Assembly: GCF_031454135.1 (NCBI RefSeq)
Contig: NZ_JAVDQF010000001.1
Span: 496,001 to 560,000 of the forward strand
Direction of reading: 5' to 3'
Source: Arthrobacter russicus
GTDB lineage: Bacteria > Actinomycetota > Actinomycetes > Actinomycetales > Micrococcaceae
DNA length: 64,000 nt
The position numbers and the translations under genes were made by a program. Of the stretch, positions 55,001-63,377 are shown one piece after another. Numbering within the stretch: the stretch's first letter is position 1; each line of letters opens with the position of its first letter. The notes beneath the pieces were generated by a model. That model made no database searches. It was not told where the DNA came from and was given only the letters and a program-made list of their open reading frames with translations.

Positions 55001-58000
55001 CCGCAGCGTCTTGGACCGAACTCGTCGTCGGCCTGCTGGCGAAGTCATAAGCCTGCAAGGTGACTTGGCCGAGCGCATCGGTGGTCCGGGTCAGATTTCC
55101 CCGACTGTCGTAGGCGAAGGTCTGCTTCACTCCGTCAGGATCTATTTGTGCGGTCTTCTGACCCAGCACGTCATACGCATTCTTCGTCACCGCACCATTA
55201 GGCGCCGTGGTCGAGACCAGGTTCCCGGGAGCGTCATAACCGAAATTCGTAGTCCGAGTCTCAGAGCCCGGAGCGGTCACGGCCTGGGAGGTTTTCCTGC
55301 CCAGCTCGTCATAGCCGAAACTGGTTTTCAAACCTGCCGGATCCTCCACCGTGTCAGGCAGTCCATCATCCCGGTAGGAGGTCTTCGTGATCCTTTGCCC
55401 CGCGGAAGGGCTCGCCCCGGAATCCGCCCGCTGAACGACTCGGCCCAGACTGTCATAGGTGAACACCGATGACTGCCCGCCCGCGGCCGTTTTGGACAGC
55501 ACATCCCCCGCATCGTTATAAGCAAACGACACCGTCGGCGCAGCAACCGATCCATCAGCCAATTGAAGAGAAGGCAGCGTCGTCTTCACGGTCCGACCGA
55601 AATCATCCAAATCGTTGACCGTCCTGGCACCATCAGGCGCCACCGTCACCGACTGCCGCCCGAACTCGTCATACCCAAACCTGGTCACCGCACGACTAGC
55701 CTGTGACGATGCCCCGGAAACAACCGGAACCTCCGGCCCCCTCACCGATGTCAATAGGCCAGAAGCCGAATACGACGACTCCGTCGTAAACGCCGGATCG
55801 CCCAACACCGAACCGCGACCATCCGTCGCCTGAACTTGCCGCCCCCGCGAATCGTAGCCGAACCGCTCGACTAGATCTTCGACGTACTGGGGGTACCCTC
55901 CGTTTGTGCCGGGTGCGAGATGAAAATTTCGCGATGCCGTAGTTCTACCACTGGTGTCAATATCATTTTTCTTCCAATAAGAGACTGAAGATGCCGGGTC
56001 TGCTGCATTGGGCATGTAACGAAGTGATGATGCAATGTTGCCCATACCGTCATACGTAGTCATTTCACCCAACGAATAGGCCGGTGATCCATCAGATGCG
56101 GGTACGGAGACGCTGGAGATGTTCGGGCGCCGCATATTATCGAATTGCGTGACGATTTCTCGTATACCGTTCGATTGTTTCTGGACCGCCGGGTTTCCGT
56201 ATCGATCGAGGGTGTTTTCCGTTTGAATCCAGTTAGGTGCACCACTGCGGCCAACCGCGATCACCTTAGTGATGTACCCATCTGATGAGTAGCTAATTCC
56301 CCAAACCTGGCCTCGAGCATCGGTCTCAGTAATTGGCTTACTGGAAGAGTCGTAACTCACTTGCTGAATCTGGAGGTCATCGCTTCGTCCAGAGACCGGA
56401 TCTCGAAAGTTTTTGACCGTGGTAGAAAGCTTATTACCCGCCGCATCGTACGCATATGCTTCCTCCGATCGATTCGGGCCCGACAACGAAGCAATCAGGC
56501 CGCCGGGAGAATAGGTGGTTGCGCCAATATCCACGTTGTTGGGCCCCGTCACCAAGGTCTGTCGCCCGGCGGAATCGTAACCATACTTTGTGACTTGAGC
56601 CTTACCCGATTTGATGTCCGTTACTGTGCTGCTTTGGAGCAACCCATCGGCATCGCGCACTGTACCAACCTTCAGTTGGCGCACCAGGCCCGTAGTATCG
56701 TCTCGGTCTTCGTCGGCAGTCGATATCGCCACGAGCCCGTTATTGTCGAGCTGGAATGACTGGCTCGATGTCGCCCCATCGCCGGCTTCAGATATTCGGA
56801 CTACTCGCCCGAGCGCATCATAAAAATAGGTAGTGACTAAACCACTCGGCGCGATTTTGGATGTTGGCAACCCTGTTCGGTCGTACTGGTAGGTAGTGAT
56901 TCCACCCAAGGGATTAGTCTCAGTCTTAAGCAGATTAGCCGGAACTTTTCCACTATCACTTGATGCTTCGGATCCGTCGGTATAAGTGTATTTTTTCAAT
57001 ATCTCCGAAGTGCACCAGAATCCGCAAGAAACTCGGTAATCAGTTACCCGTCCATTCTGATCTTTGTTTGTCCGGTAGGAACCTTGCGCTGTGTCCTGTT
57101 GCCACACAGAGATACCGTCGCTTGAGTACGAAGTGTATCGATATGTGACGGTATCTGGCGTACGCCAAATCTTTTGTTTCACTAGTTGGTTTTTGGCGTT
57201 GTATTTGTAGTCAGTCCTACCGCCTTCGGGCGTTCTGTTGCTGGCCAAGCGACCTGACGGATCGTAGATCCAGCTCGATTCCCCGCCTAAGGCATTGGTG
57301 AATTTCGTCGTCCGTCCTGATCCGTCGAGAACATAGTTGCCAGCTTGGGGAGACTCTGAGGCTTTGATGGTCACTTGAGTACTGTTGCCGTTTTTAGACC
57401 AACTGAAATCCGCTGTTCCATTGGCTGGGCTGACGATGGCGGCAACCGTGCCGTCATCTGTGTAGCGGACCTTGACTATCGACCGGCCCGACGGCGCCGT
57501 GATCTCCGTTAGACTGGCTTGTTGCCCGACGCCCTGGTAACTGTATTTGGTGCAATTCTGCGTGGTCCCTGGACCTGGTGCACATACCTTGTTCAGCAAG
57601 TTCCCGGCATAGGTGTAGTCCCAGCGCACATTGGCGCCGTCCACCTTAGGTCCAGCCTCGACACTTGCCAACTGGTTGCCGGACCAGGTCAGCGACAAGG
57701 TCCGGTTCGAGTATCCGTCTTGCAGCATGACAGGTTTGCCATTGATGTCACGCTCGACTTTCAAGGCGGCACCGTAGGGGCTCGACATCCCTTTCAACCC
57801 TGAGCCATCAAAAACATAGCTCGTCCCGTCGGCCTCTCGGATCGACCAATCCGCGGTGTCTTTGTTTTTTGTCAAGATCGTCGACGGGTTACTCAGCGAC
57901 GGGGCAAACGTCCCGTCTGGATTGGTCGCGTACGCGTACTCACGCCCGTTTGGCATCGTGACAAACGTTCCCAACACGTTCTGGTTCTGTCGCACTTTCA

Positions 58001-59336
58001 TATCCAGCACACTCGACCAGCCTTGTCCGAAAACTCCGGAACCCGTGTTACCGCTGCGATAGGCCCGCCCGATATCGAAGGAAGCAGCCCCGAGTTTCAA
58101 GGTCGCGTCCGTCGACGCCGTCGAATATCCGCCCGAGCCTAGATTGACCCCCCGCACGGTTTGCGAAGTTCCCTCACTTGCCCACGCAGCGGACCCGTTC
58201 TGCTCGGGAACAGCGACTTGGAACGAACCAGACGCATAGTAAATGCTCGCATCCGTTGTTCCAGACTTACGGATCGCAGTGCTCCAGGTGTAGTTCGCGT
58301 TCCAGTACAGCTGCTTCTCCGAAACCGTGGTTTTCGAGTCCTTCAACCAACCTGAATTCCAAATCGCCTTGTCACCTTGCTCGACCTGAAAATTGAACTC
58401 ATACGAGACGCCCGCAACACCGTCCTCAACCCTCGACTCCAAAGACGGTATTGTAGTCGACACCGTCACCCCAATCGCCGGCGCCACACCCTTAGCCACC
58501 GCAGGCAGGCCAGTGTCAAGCTTGTCACCAGTCGCAAAATAGGCGGTCCCGTAACCGATCGACCACCCGGAACCTCCTTGGCCCTGTACCATCCAGAAGT
58601 ACGTCGAATCCGCTTTCAACTTTGAAGGCGGGACCGTCCAAGACCCGGCAGTGATCCAACCGGAATCAGCCACCGCCTTATCGTCAGGACACGGGCTCAC
58701 GAAATAGCCAATGGCCCGTTGCTCACAGACCGAGTACCGGAATTTATAAGAAGTTGATGGTTGTGGATTCGTGATCTCCGCAATCAAAGTGGGAGTCAGC
58801 CCCTGCTTAGTCGCCCGATCGGCTGGCGACTTTGGGCTCAAGTCGGTTCGAACGCTGCTGTCATAATCCGGCGCGTTCGCATCATAAACACCAGCAGGCA
58901 AATCAACTTTGGGTTCCGGATCAGCCGAAGCGGCAGCAGCTTCCTGCGCAGCTTGCGGATCTTCTGGACTCTCCTGGACCTTTTTCATCGCCGCCGCTTT
59001 CCTCGGCGATGCCTTAGGTTCCGTATCATTTCCCTGAGGTTGGGGTTCCGGAGCAAGCCCAACCGAGCCATCCTCGTTCAAAATCCTCACCGGAGCCGGT
59101 GCCACCGGAATGATCGGATCAGCACTCGCCGCTTCCTCTGTAACGATTCCAGACAGATCCGGCTTAATCATCGACCCATCAGACGACGCTGTCTGATCCG
59201 GAGCCGGGTCAGCAGTTACAGCAATCGCCGGACTGAAGGCAGACGCTTGTCCCGGCACCGATGCCACAAGCCCAGTCGTGAGAACAGCAACAGAAAGCAC
59301 AGCAGCAAGAGCGCGAGAGATCAACGATGACCGCAT
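52098..59336 (-). CDS. Giant YD/RHS-repeat polymorphic toxin with GIY-YIG-like tip
   Basis: This 2412-residue secreted protein has a Sec signal (MRSSLISRALAAVLSVAVLT, cleavage near QASA) and an acidic/proline region. It continues with dozens of YD repeats (for example YDALGRVVRISEAGD, YDSRGNLTRTTDALG) forming the RHS shell. The RHS core ends near residue 1990 (YSPTLAGFISRDDAEVPLNQ; AYAGGNPINNADPSG). A variable region follows, and the tip of about 110 residues reads LGVVYYRTDATGNLKPYVGQ, RYVNRQKEHGR and LDKLEEDFIRRCGG. This fits the GIY-YIG (URI-type) nuclease order of Y-Y, Y-V-G, Arg and Glu. ATG 59336 has a GGGGGA site. An immunity gene follows directly. Confidence 0.88.
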   Translation of the reverse strand: MRSSLISRALAAVLSVAVLTTGLVASVPGQASAFSPAIAVTADPAPDQTASSDGSMIKPDLSGIVTEEAASADPIIPVAPAPVRILNEDGSVGLAPEPQPQGNDTEPKASPRKAAAMKKVQESPEDPQAAQEAAAASADPEPKVDLPAGVYDANAPDYDSSVRTDLSPKSPADRATKQGLTPTLIAEITNPQPSTSYKFRYSVCEQRAIGYFVSPCPDDKAVADSGWITAGSWTVPPSKLKADSTYFWMVQGQGGSGWSIGYGTAYFATGDKLDTGLPAVAKGVAPAIGVTVSTTIPSLESRVEDGVAGVSYEFNFQVEQGDKAIWNSGWLKDSKTTVSEKQLYWNANYTWSTAIRKSGTTDASIYYASGSFQVAVPEQNGSAAWASEGTSQTVRGVNLGSGGYSTASTDATLKLGAASFDIGRAYRSGNTGSGVFGQGWSSVLDMKVRQNQNVLGTFVTMPNGREYAYATNPDGTFAPSLSNPSTILTKNKDTADWSIREADGTSYVFDGSGLKGMSSPYGAALKVERDINGKPVMLQDGYSNRTLSLTWSGNQLASVEAGPKVDGANVRWDYTYAGNLLNKVCAPGPGTTQNCTKYSYQGVGQQASLTEITAPSGRSIVKVRYTDDGTVAAIVSPANGTADFSWSKNGNSTQVTIKASESPQAGNYVLDGSGRTTKFTNALGGESSWIYDPSGRLASNRTPEGGRTDYKYNAKNQLVKQKIWRTPDTVTYRYTSYSSDGISVWQQDTAQGSYRTNKDQNGRVTDYRVSCGFWCTSEILKKYTYTDGSEASSDSGKVPANLLKTETNPLGGITTYQYDRTGLPTSKIAPSGLVTTYFYDALGRVVRISEAGDGATSSQSFQLDNNGLVAISTADEDRDDTTGLVRQLKVGTVRDADGLLQSSTVTDIKSGKAQVTKYGYDSAGRQTLVTGPNNVDIGATTYSPGGLIASLSGPNRSEEAYAYDAAGNKLSTTVKNFRDPVSGRSDDLQIQQVSYDSSSKPITETDARGQVWGISYSSDGYITKVIAVGRSGAPNWIQTENTLDRYGNPAVQKQSNGIREIVTQFDNMRRPNISSVSVPASDGSPAYSLGEMTTYDGMGNIASSLRYMPNAADPASSVSYWKKNDIDTSGRTTASRNFHLAPGTNGGYPQYVEDLVERFGYDSRGRQVQATDGRGSVLGDPAFTTESSYSASGLLTSVRGPEVPVVSGASSQASRAVTRFGYDEFGRQSVTVAPDGARTVNDLDDFGRTVKTTLPSLQLADGSVAAPTVSFAYNDAGDVLSKTAAGGQSSVFTYDSLGRVVQRADSGASPSAGQRITKTSYRDDGLPDTVEDPAGLKTSFGYDELGRKTSQAVTAPGSETRTTNFGYDAPGNLVSTTAPNGAVTKNAYDVLGQKTAQIDPDGVKQTFAYDSRGNLTRTTDALGQVTLQAYDFASRPTTSSVQDAAGTVVAGTDKAYDLAGNLISVTGALGTGIKQEWDGANRLLNRIEATGAKTAMQYDLRGNSVKIVDPMSRITSYDYNALGWKTKEELPSASDGQPLSERTRSWGYDLNGLVTKINEPGAVTTTQSYDLDGNLLQQDGTGAEAATSSRVLTYDQLGRVASASHPAGTQTFAYDAWGNLTRSNGPAGVSSASFDKVGQLTNRTDAAGSASFEWTAAGRLKSITDAANTLNSTFAYNPAGLISNRTNNGTNVVSRYQQDPAGRLVSEKITAGTSTLYDWQGTYDAAARLIESKQNTPGVAGQGITQYSYDADNRTTGWKDPSGATSSISYDKSGNITNLAGVNRTYDQQNRLLTNGDTTFTWTPRGTLKSQTIPTKDSTPEQITSYTFDAFGQLVKDGTGTNNYDGLKRLAKAGDTTFSYSGTNRSPSSAGVSGWLRSPSGSPWATNTGSYLISNSRGDVLASMTGGQIDSSTTYTPYGSSNSVEKPGRSLGYQSSWTSNAGLVNMDARWYSPTLAGFISRDDAEVPLNQINRYAYAGGNPINNADPSGNLYVPPPGIDWNTIRIGIGAAGSAAGAAAGGAASIGIGGLLWPAASAVAFGTWGYATLSGANDINQSLNNMGKIAGGMGGGLQGFYNWANAPRTAPEIPYRAPGKTGSAPNWNPWPNGLNLGLTYRATTWGAQSSLYSNTAASLVAAGQAQYDMREAAARVERMAAWTIQEAARSAAWAAQEARWAAEAAALLARTEAFWKGFLGGLGTAFDGFGSSMAAFNTTMTQWNASMRDESIGRPWAIGNSTAAGGAINNGPSSSGPNLEHPRIDPPRITTQQLPVDPSPAGAGAGMKPPVCTPAPVGGSGESPGSESQADELGVVYYRTDATGNLKPYVGQSKTNSRYVNRQKEHGRNTPSSNFDFDVVGRAPQGVELDKLEEDFIRRCGGPTNKSNPNGGLSNKRYEMNDIRYQENGGTVPKPSSN

Positions 59337-59548
59337 AAAAGTCCCCCAATGAAAGAACCCAGTAAGCGCCACAAGCCGTGGCATCACAGCAGATCCTAGG
59401 AGAAATCGTCAGTTTCGTCCAGCAAATTTACGATGACAGGAAGGCCAGAACAGATGAGATTCAGGCACGTTGGGGGATCCGATTTGAAGCCGGTCAGGGC
59501 AAGCTCGAGTCAGCGCCCAACCGCGCTTGATGTTGCTTCAATCAGCCA

Positions 59549-59595
59549 ATAAAAAAGCTCCTGACCTGTGTTTCCGCAGGTCAGGAGCACTTTTT
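59549..59595 (-). terminator. Intrinsic terminator of the tRNA transcript
   Basis: GCTCCTGACCTG (59557-59568) pairs perfectly with CAGGTCAGGAGC (59577-59588) around an eight-base loop. Reading on the minus strand, a run of six T follows the stem, immediately after the tRNA-Glu gene. On the plus strand ACTTTTT follows, so it may also work in that direction. Confidence 0.92.
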
Positions 59596-59596
59596 G

Positions 59597-59669
59597 TGAC
59601 CCCAGCGGGATTCGAACCCGCGTTACCGCCGTGAGAGGGCGGCGTACTAGGCCGCTATACGATGGGGCC
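59597..59669 (-). tRNA. tRNA-Glu (anticodon CTC)
   Basis: A 73-nt cloverleaf with acceptor stem GGCCCCA/TGGGGTC (one G-T pair), anticodon stem CCGCC/GGCGG and loop CTCTCAC giving anticodon CTC. The T-arm includes GGTTCGAATCC. CCA is not encoded. It is followed by a strong terminator. Confidence 0.95.
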
Positions 59670-59764
59670 AGTACTTACCGATTTTGCAGTTTTCAGGCGC
59701 AAAACAAGCTCATCAAGTAAAGCATGAATGATGTGCCGCGCGCCAATCGACCGCGTTTTCAGCG

Positions 59765-59836
59765 CTGGGATACCAGGACTCGAACCTAGAATGACGGTAC
59801 CAGAAACCGTTGTGTTGCCAATTACACCATATCCCA
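59765..59836 (-). tRNA. tRNA-Gln (anticodon CTG)
   Basis: A 72-nt cloverleaf with acceptor stem TGGGATA/TATCCCA, discriminator G, anticodon stem ACGGT/ACCGT and loop TTCTGGT giving anticodon CTG. The T-arm has GGTTCGAGTCC. It lies 95 bases upstream of tRNA-Glu on the same strand and shares its terminator. Confidence 0.95.
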
Positions 59837-59989
59837 ATGGTCTTGCCCAGACTCCGCAGCTGACCTGCGGGCCGCTCAAGCGCCGGGATATAACTTTACC
59901 CGACATCCGCGTTCTCGCCAAAACGACACTCGGAGCCATCCCGGAGCCAAGCTCGCCACAATATTTGCCACGAAACGTCGGCCAGATCC

Positions 59990-60033
59990 TTGACAATTAG
60001 ACCTTTACTTGCGGTAGGTTACTGGATAGTAAC
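59990..60033 (+). promoter_or_regulatory. Promoter with overlapping dyad operator
   Basis: TTGACA at 59990-59995 is a consensus -35 element; TAGGTT at 60015-60020 is a possible -10 with a slightly long 19-base spacer. GTTACT-GGAT-AGTAAC (60018-60033) is a perfect 16-bp dyad overlapping the end of the -10, the position expected for a TetR-type repressor site. A further half-site TGTAACCCAGGTCACA follows near 60042. The driven gene starts about 80 bases downstream. Confidence 0.5.
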
Positions 60034-60097
60034 TGGGGGCATGTAACCCAGGTCACATATCCCATATTATGTTGCAATGACGCACTCGTGATTGGAA

Positions 60098-62314
60098 ATG
60101 CCCGTGTCACCTAGCAGAGCCGCTGGACCCGTACCGAACCCTCGTCGGCACAATATCGTGATCGCCATCTTGGCGCTCATGGTGCTGGGCCTACTGTTGT
60201 TGTTCATCGCCGTCACCTTGAAAGTGGCCGACGGCGGCAATCGACTAGCCGCGGGCACGCAGCAGCTGACCGACAGCGTCAACGGCAAGCTGTCCAACGG
60301 TGTGGACCAGCTGCAGGCCGGCGCCAAGAAGTTGGCCAGCGGGATCAACGACGTCGGCTTGCCGGGCGCGATCCAGCTCCAGGACGGGGCCCGGATCATT
60401 TCGAACCGGGTGAACTCGATCCTGACGCCCGGGCTGATCCAGCTCCGGGACGGCAGCGCGCTGCTCGGCGATGCGGTGAAGAACCAGCTCTCCCCCGGCG
60501 TCGACCAATTGTCCGCCGGGCTCAATGGCGAGCTCATTCCAGGGGTTAGGCAACTGGCCAATGGCGTGAACGGCGAGTTGGTTCCGGGCATCGATCAGAT
60601 TGCCGCGGGCGTCAACAACGAACTCGTCCCCGGCATCCAACAGTTGAGCCAAGGCGTGAACGGGAAATTGGCTCCAGGCGTCAATCAGATTGCCGCAGGC
60701 GTCAACAACGAACTCGTCCCCGGCATCCAACAGCTCGACCAGGGCGTCAACGGCCGGCTCGCACCCGGGATCAAACAGCTCGACCAGGGCGTCAACGGCG
60801 AGTTGATTCCGGGCATCAAGCAGCTTGACCAAGGCGTCAATGGAAAGCTCGCTCCCGGTATTCAACAAGCCGCTGCCGGAGTGCTTCCAGTCAATTCCGA
60901 TCCCACCAAATGTTCGCCGAACTCACCCACGAACCCGTCTCAAGTGAATCCAAATTCCACCCTTTCAGATGGAATCAACGATCTGGTCGGCGTTCATTCC
61001 ACCGGAAACTGGCAAGATCCAGCAGTCTTGCCGAAGCCAACTTTTTCCGATTCCTGTGGGGCCTCCAAGCTGCAAGAGGCACTTCGCTATCTCGACAAGG
61101 TCGCAAATACTCCTCTGATCGGAGACATCACTACGCTGAGCTCCATCAAAAACGACATCGCTCAGCTTCGTGACGGCATTGATGCACTGGTGCTCGGCGC
61201 CAACTACATCCAAAAAGGCGTGACCGGCTACAGCGCGGACCCAACCGTGAACCAAAACGCTCCCAAAGACCGCCCAAGCCTGGTCGACGGCATGAAGCAG
61301 CTAAAAGCCGGAGTCATCGGTCCCACCGAGGACGGCTCGCCGAGCCTGGTCCAGGGCATCGCCCAGCTCAAAGCCGGCGTCATCGGCCCGCGCCCGGACG
61401 GAAACCCGAGCCTGGCGGACGGCGTCGCGCAGCTCAAGGCCGGCGTCATCGGGCCGAGCACTCCCGGCAACCCCAGCCTGGTGGACGGCATCGGACAGCT
61501 CAAAGCCGGCGTCATCGGCCCGCGCCCGGACGGCAGCCCCAGCCTGCAAGCCGGGGTCGCCCAACTGCAGGCCGGCGTCGTTGGACCCAGCACTCCCGGC
61601 AACCCAAGTCTGGTGGACGGTGTCAACCAGCTTTCCACCGGAGTCATCGGCCCGCGTCCGGACGGCACGCCGAGCCTGCAGGCCGGTGTCCGGCTCCTGC
61701 AAGCCGGCGTCACCGGCCCCGGAACCGCGGCCAAACCCAGCCTGCAAAACGGTGTGAATCAGCTCTTCGCCGGTGTGATCGGCCCGCGTCCGGATGGCAC
61801 GCCGAGCCTCTCCGACGGCATCGCGCAGCTCAAGTCCGGTGTCAACGGGGCAAACGGCGGCAATGAGAATCTGCTCAGCGGTTCCGGCCGACTCGCAGAA
61901 GGCACCGCCCAGGCTCTGCAAGGCATGTACCAGGATCCGCTCGCCGAGTCGCCGTACGGCCTCGCAGAAGGCACGCAGAAGCTCGCCGACGGCACCAACC
62001 AGCTGTTGAACGGCATGTACAAGGATCCCTCGGACCCGACCCAACCAGGTCTGGCGCCCGGCTCCAAACTACTGGCCAACGGCACTGACCAGCTTTCCGA
62101 CGGGCTCAACAACCCGAACGTGGTCAATGGCGAGTACCAGGGCCTGAAGGCCGGGGCGAAAGCGCTCGACGACGGAGCCAAGCAGTTGCAGAGCGAGTCG
62201 ACCATGATCTCGCCGAATGGCCCGGTCGGTTTGATCGGCATCATCGTCTGCGCGATCATCCTGATCGGCTGCATCGTCTCGATCATCCTGCGCCGTCGCG
62301 GAGTGATCTCCTAA
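60098..62314 (+). CDS. Repeat-rich membrane-anchored protein with two repeat blocks
   Basis: This protein of about 738 residues has one N-terminal (IVIAILALMVLGLLLLFIAV) and one C-terminal (LIGIIVCAIILIGCIVSIIL) membrane segment. The first block (about 130-260) holds nine 15-residue units of type LxPGIxQLxQGVNGx. The second (about 390-585) holds eight 22-residue units of type PSLxxGVxQLKAGVIGPxxxGx. A Cys-containing linker lies between. Both blocks show the spaced G/L pattern of YhgE/Pip-type extracellular stalks. Exact 36-base DNA repeats (60608-60643, 60698-60733) point to recent unit duplication. ATG 60098 is one of three near-equal starts (TTG 60092, GTG 60104). Function is unknown. Confidence 0.8.
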   Translation: MPVSPSRAAGPVPNPRRHNIVIAILALMVLGLLLLFIAVTLKVADGGNRLAAGTQQLTDSVNGKLSNGVDQLQAGAKKLASGINDVGLPGAIQLQDGARIISNRVNSILTPGLIQLRDGSALLGDAVKNQLSPGVDQLSAGLNGELIPGVRQLANGVNGELVPGIDQIAAGVNNELVPGIQQLSQGVNGKLAPGVNQIAAGVNNELVPGIQQLDQGVNGRLAPGIKQLDQGVNGELIPGIKQLDQGVNGKLAPGIQQAAAGVLPVNSDPTKCSPNSPTNPSQVNPNSTLSDGINDLVGVHSTGNWQDPAVLPKPTFSDSCGASKLQEALRYLDKVANTPLIGDITTLSSIKNDIAQLRDGIDALVLGANYIQKGVTGYSADPTVNQNAPKDRPSLVDGMKQLKAGVIGPTEDGSPSLVQGIAQLKAGVIGPRPDGNPSLADGVAQLKAGVIGPSTPGNPSLVDGIGQLKAGVIGPRPDGSPSLQAGVAQLQAGVVGPSTPGNPSLVDGVNQLSTGVIGPRPDGTPSLQAGVRLLQAGVTGPGTAAKPSLQNGVNQLFAGVIGPRPDGTPSLSDGIAQLKSGVNGANGGNENLLSGSGRLAEGTAQALQGMYQDPLAESPYGLAEGTQKLADGTNQLLNGMYKDPSDPTQPGLAPGSKLLANGTDQLSDGLNNPNVVNGEYQGLKAGAKALDDGAKQLQSESTMISPNGPVGLIGIIVCAIILIGCIVSIILRRRGVIS

Positions 62315-62328
62315 CCCAGGACGAACAA

Positions 62329-62365
62329 GCTGCGGCCCCGCTCCTGCCAGGGACGGGGCCGCAGC
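62329..62365. terminator. Bidirectional terminator between convergent genes
   Basis: GCTGCGGCCCCG (62329-62340) pairs perfectly with CGGGGCCGCAGC (62354-62365), followed by TTTGCTT on the plus strand. It lies between the repeat-protein stop and the esterase stop. Confidence 0.85.
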
Positions 62366-62390
62366 TTTGCTTGCCGCCAGACCCGAACCG

Positions 62391-63338
62391 CTAGTCCAGC
62401 AAGCCGTCGATCCATTCATTGATCCGGCGCTGCGCCAGCTGCCCTACCGGTGGCGTGCTGCTCAGGAAAGCGTGCGGCGCTTCCGGCCAAATGTCCAGGT
62501 CCGCCGAGTTCCCGGCGGCCAACCAGCGCGCGGCCAGGAACATCGAATCGTCCAGCAGCGGGTCCAAGTCCCCCACCGTGAACAGGGCCGGTGGCAGGCC
62601 GCGGAGGTCCGCGAACATCGGGGAAAGCTCCGGAGCCTGCCGTTCCGCCAGCGACGTACCGGGCAGGAACATCTCGATGAATTCGACCATCCAGCTGCTG
62701 GTCAGCACCAGCGCTTGATCATCCGCGGCCCTTACGCTCGGGCTGCGGCCCAAATCGAAGACCCCGAACACCAGGCTTGCCGCAGCGAATTTCGCGAACA
62801 ACTCCGGCCGGCCTTCGCGCAATCGCAGCAAGGTCTGCACCGCGTAGTAGGCACCGGCCGATCCGCCGGCCATCACCAGGCGTTCGGTCCCGAAAACCTC
62901 GGCCGTGTGCTCGGCCAGCCAGGTCGCCGCAAGCACGCAATCGTCCAGGCCGGCCGGGTACGGGTGTTCCGGTGTCAACCGGTACTCCACCGCGACGGTG
63001 GCCACCTGGACGCTCCGTGCGGTCAGATCGTTCGCGGCGTCGTCGTTGCGGCGCGAGCCCAGGGCGAATCCGCCACCGTGGATATTGAACACCACGCCAC
63101 GCAGCTCGCCTTCCGGCCGGTAGACCCGCAACAAAATCTCGGAGTCGGCGGAAACACCGGGAATCCCCAGCTCAGTCGCTTCGAGTTCAGTGGCCGCCGG
63201 CCGATACCGGGACACCGAACGCATCAGCTCGATCGCATCCGGCTGGTTCGGCGCGGGCAACGGCATCGCGGCGATCTGCTGGTTCAGTTTCCGCTGCGCG
63301 GACAGCACCGATTCGGGAACGCTGACGAAGTTGATCAT
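62391..63338 (-). CDS. Alpha/beta hydrolase of the hormone-sensitive-lipase type
   Basis: This 315-residue esterase has the HGGG oxyanion motif (VVFNIHGGGFALGSR) near residue 85, the nucleophile elbow MAGGSAGAYYAVQ (G-x-S-x-G) near 165, the acid in FTVGDLDPLLDDS and the catalytic His in WPEAPHAFLSS. The triad is complete, unlike in the hydrolase at 4507-5253. It should hydrolyse short-chain carboxylic esters; the natural substrate is unknown. ATG 63338 has GGAAGAGG upstream. The HAD gene lies 39 bases upstream on the same strand, so they may be co-transcribed. Confidence 0.9.
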   Translation of the reverse strand: MINFVSVPESVLSAQRKLNQQIAAMPLPAPNQPDAIELMRSVSRYRPAATELEATELGIPGVSADSEILLRVYRPEGELRGVVFNIHGGGFALGSRRNDDAANDLTARSVQVATVAVEYRLTPEHPYPAGLDDCVLAATWLAEHTAEVFGTERLVMAGGSAGAYYAVQTLLRLREGRPELFAKFAAASLVFGVFDLGRSPSVRAADDQALVLTSSWMVEFIEMFLPGTSLAERQAPELSPMFADLRGLPPALFTVGDLDPLLDDSMFLAARWLAAGNSADLDIWPEAPHAFLSSTPPVGQLAQRRINEWIDGLLD

Positions 63339-63377
63339 GCTGCCTCTTCCAGGACATGACCCCCACATCAGGACGAA

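Noticed and set aside
59597-59836. The tRNA genes as attachment site of the toxin locus
   Set aside because: No duplicated tRNA 3' end or recombinase is seen next to them, and the terminator separates them cleanly from the toxin gene.
60490-61845. The regular repeats as a CRISPR array
   Set aside because: The repeats are in frame, contiguous, vary between units and encode protein repeats; there are no spacers.
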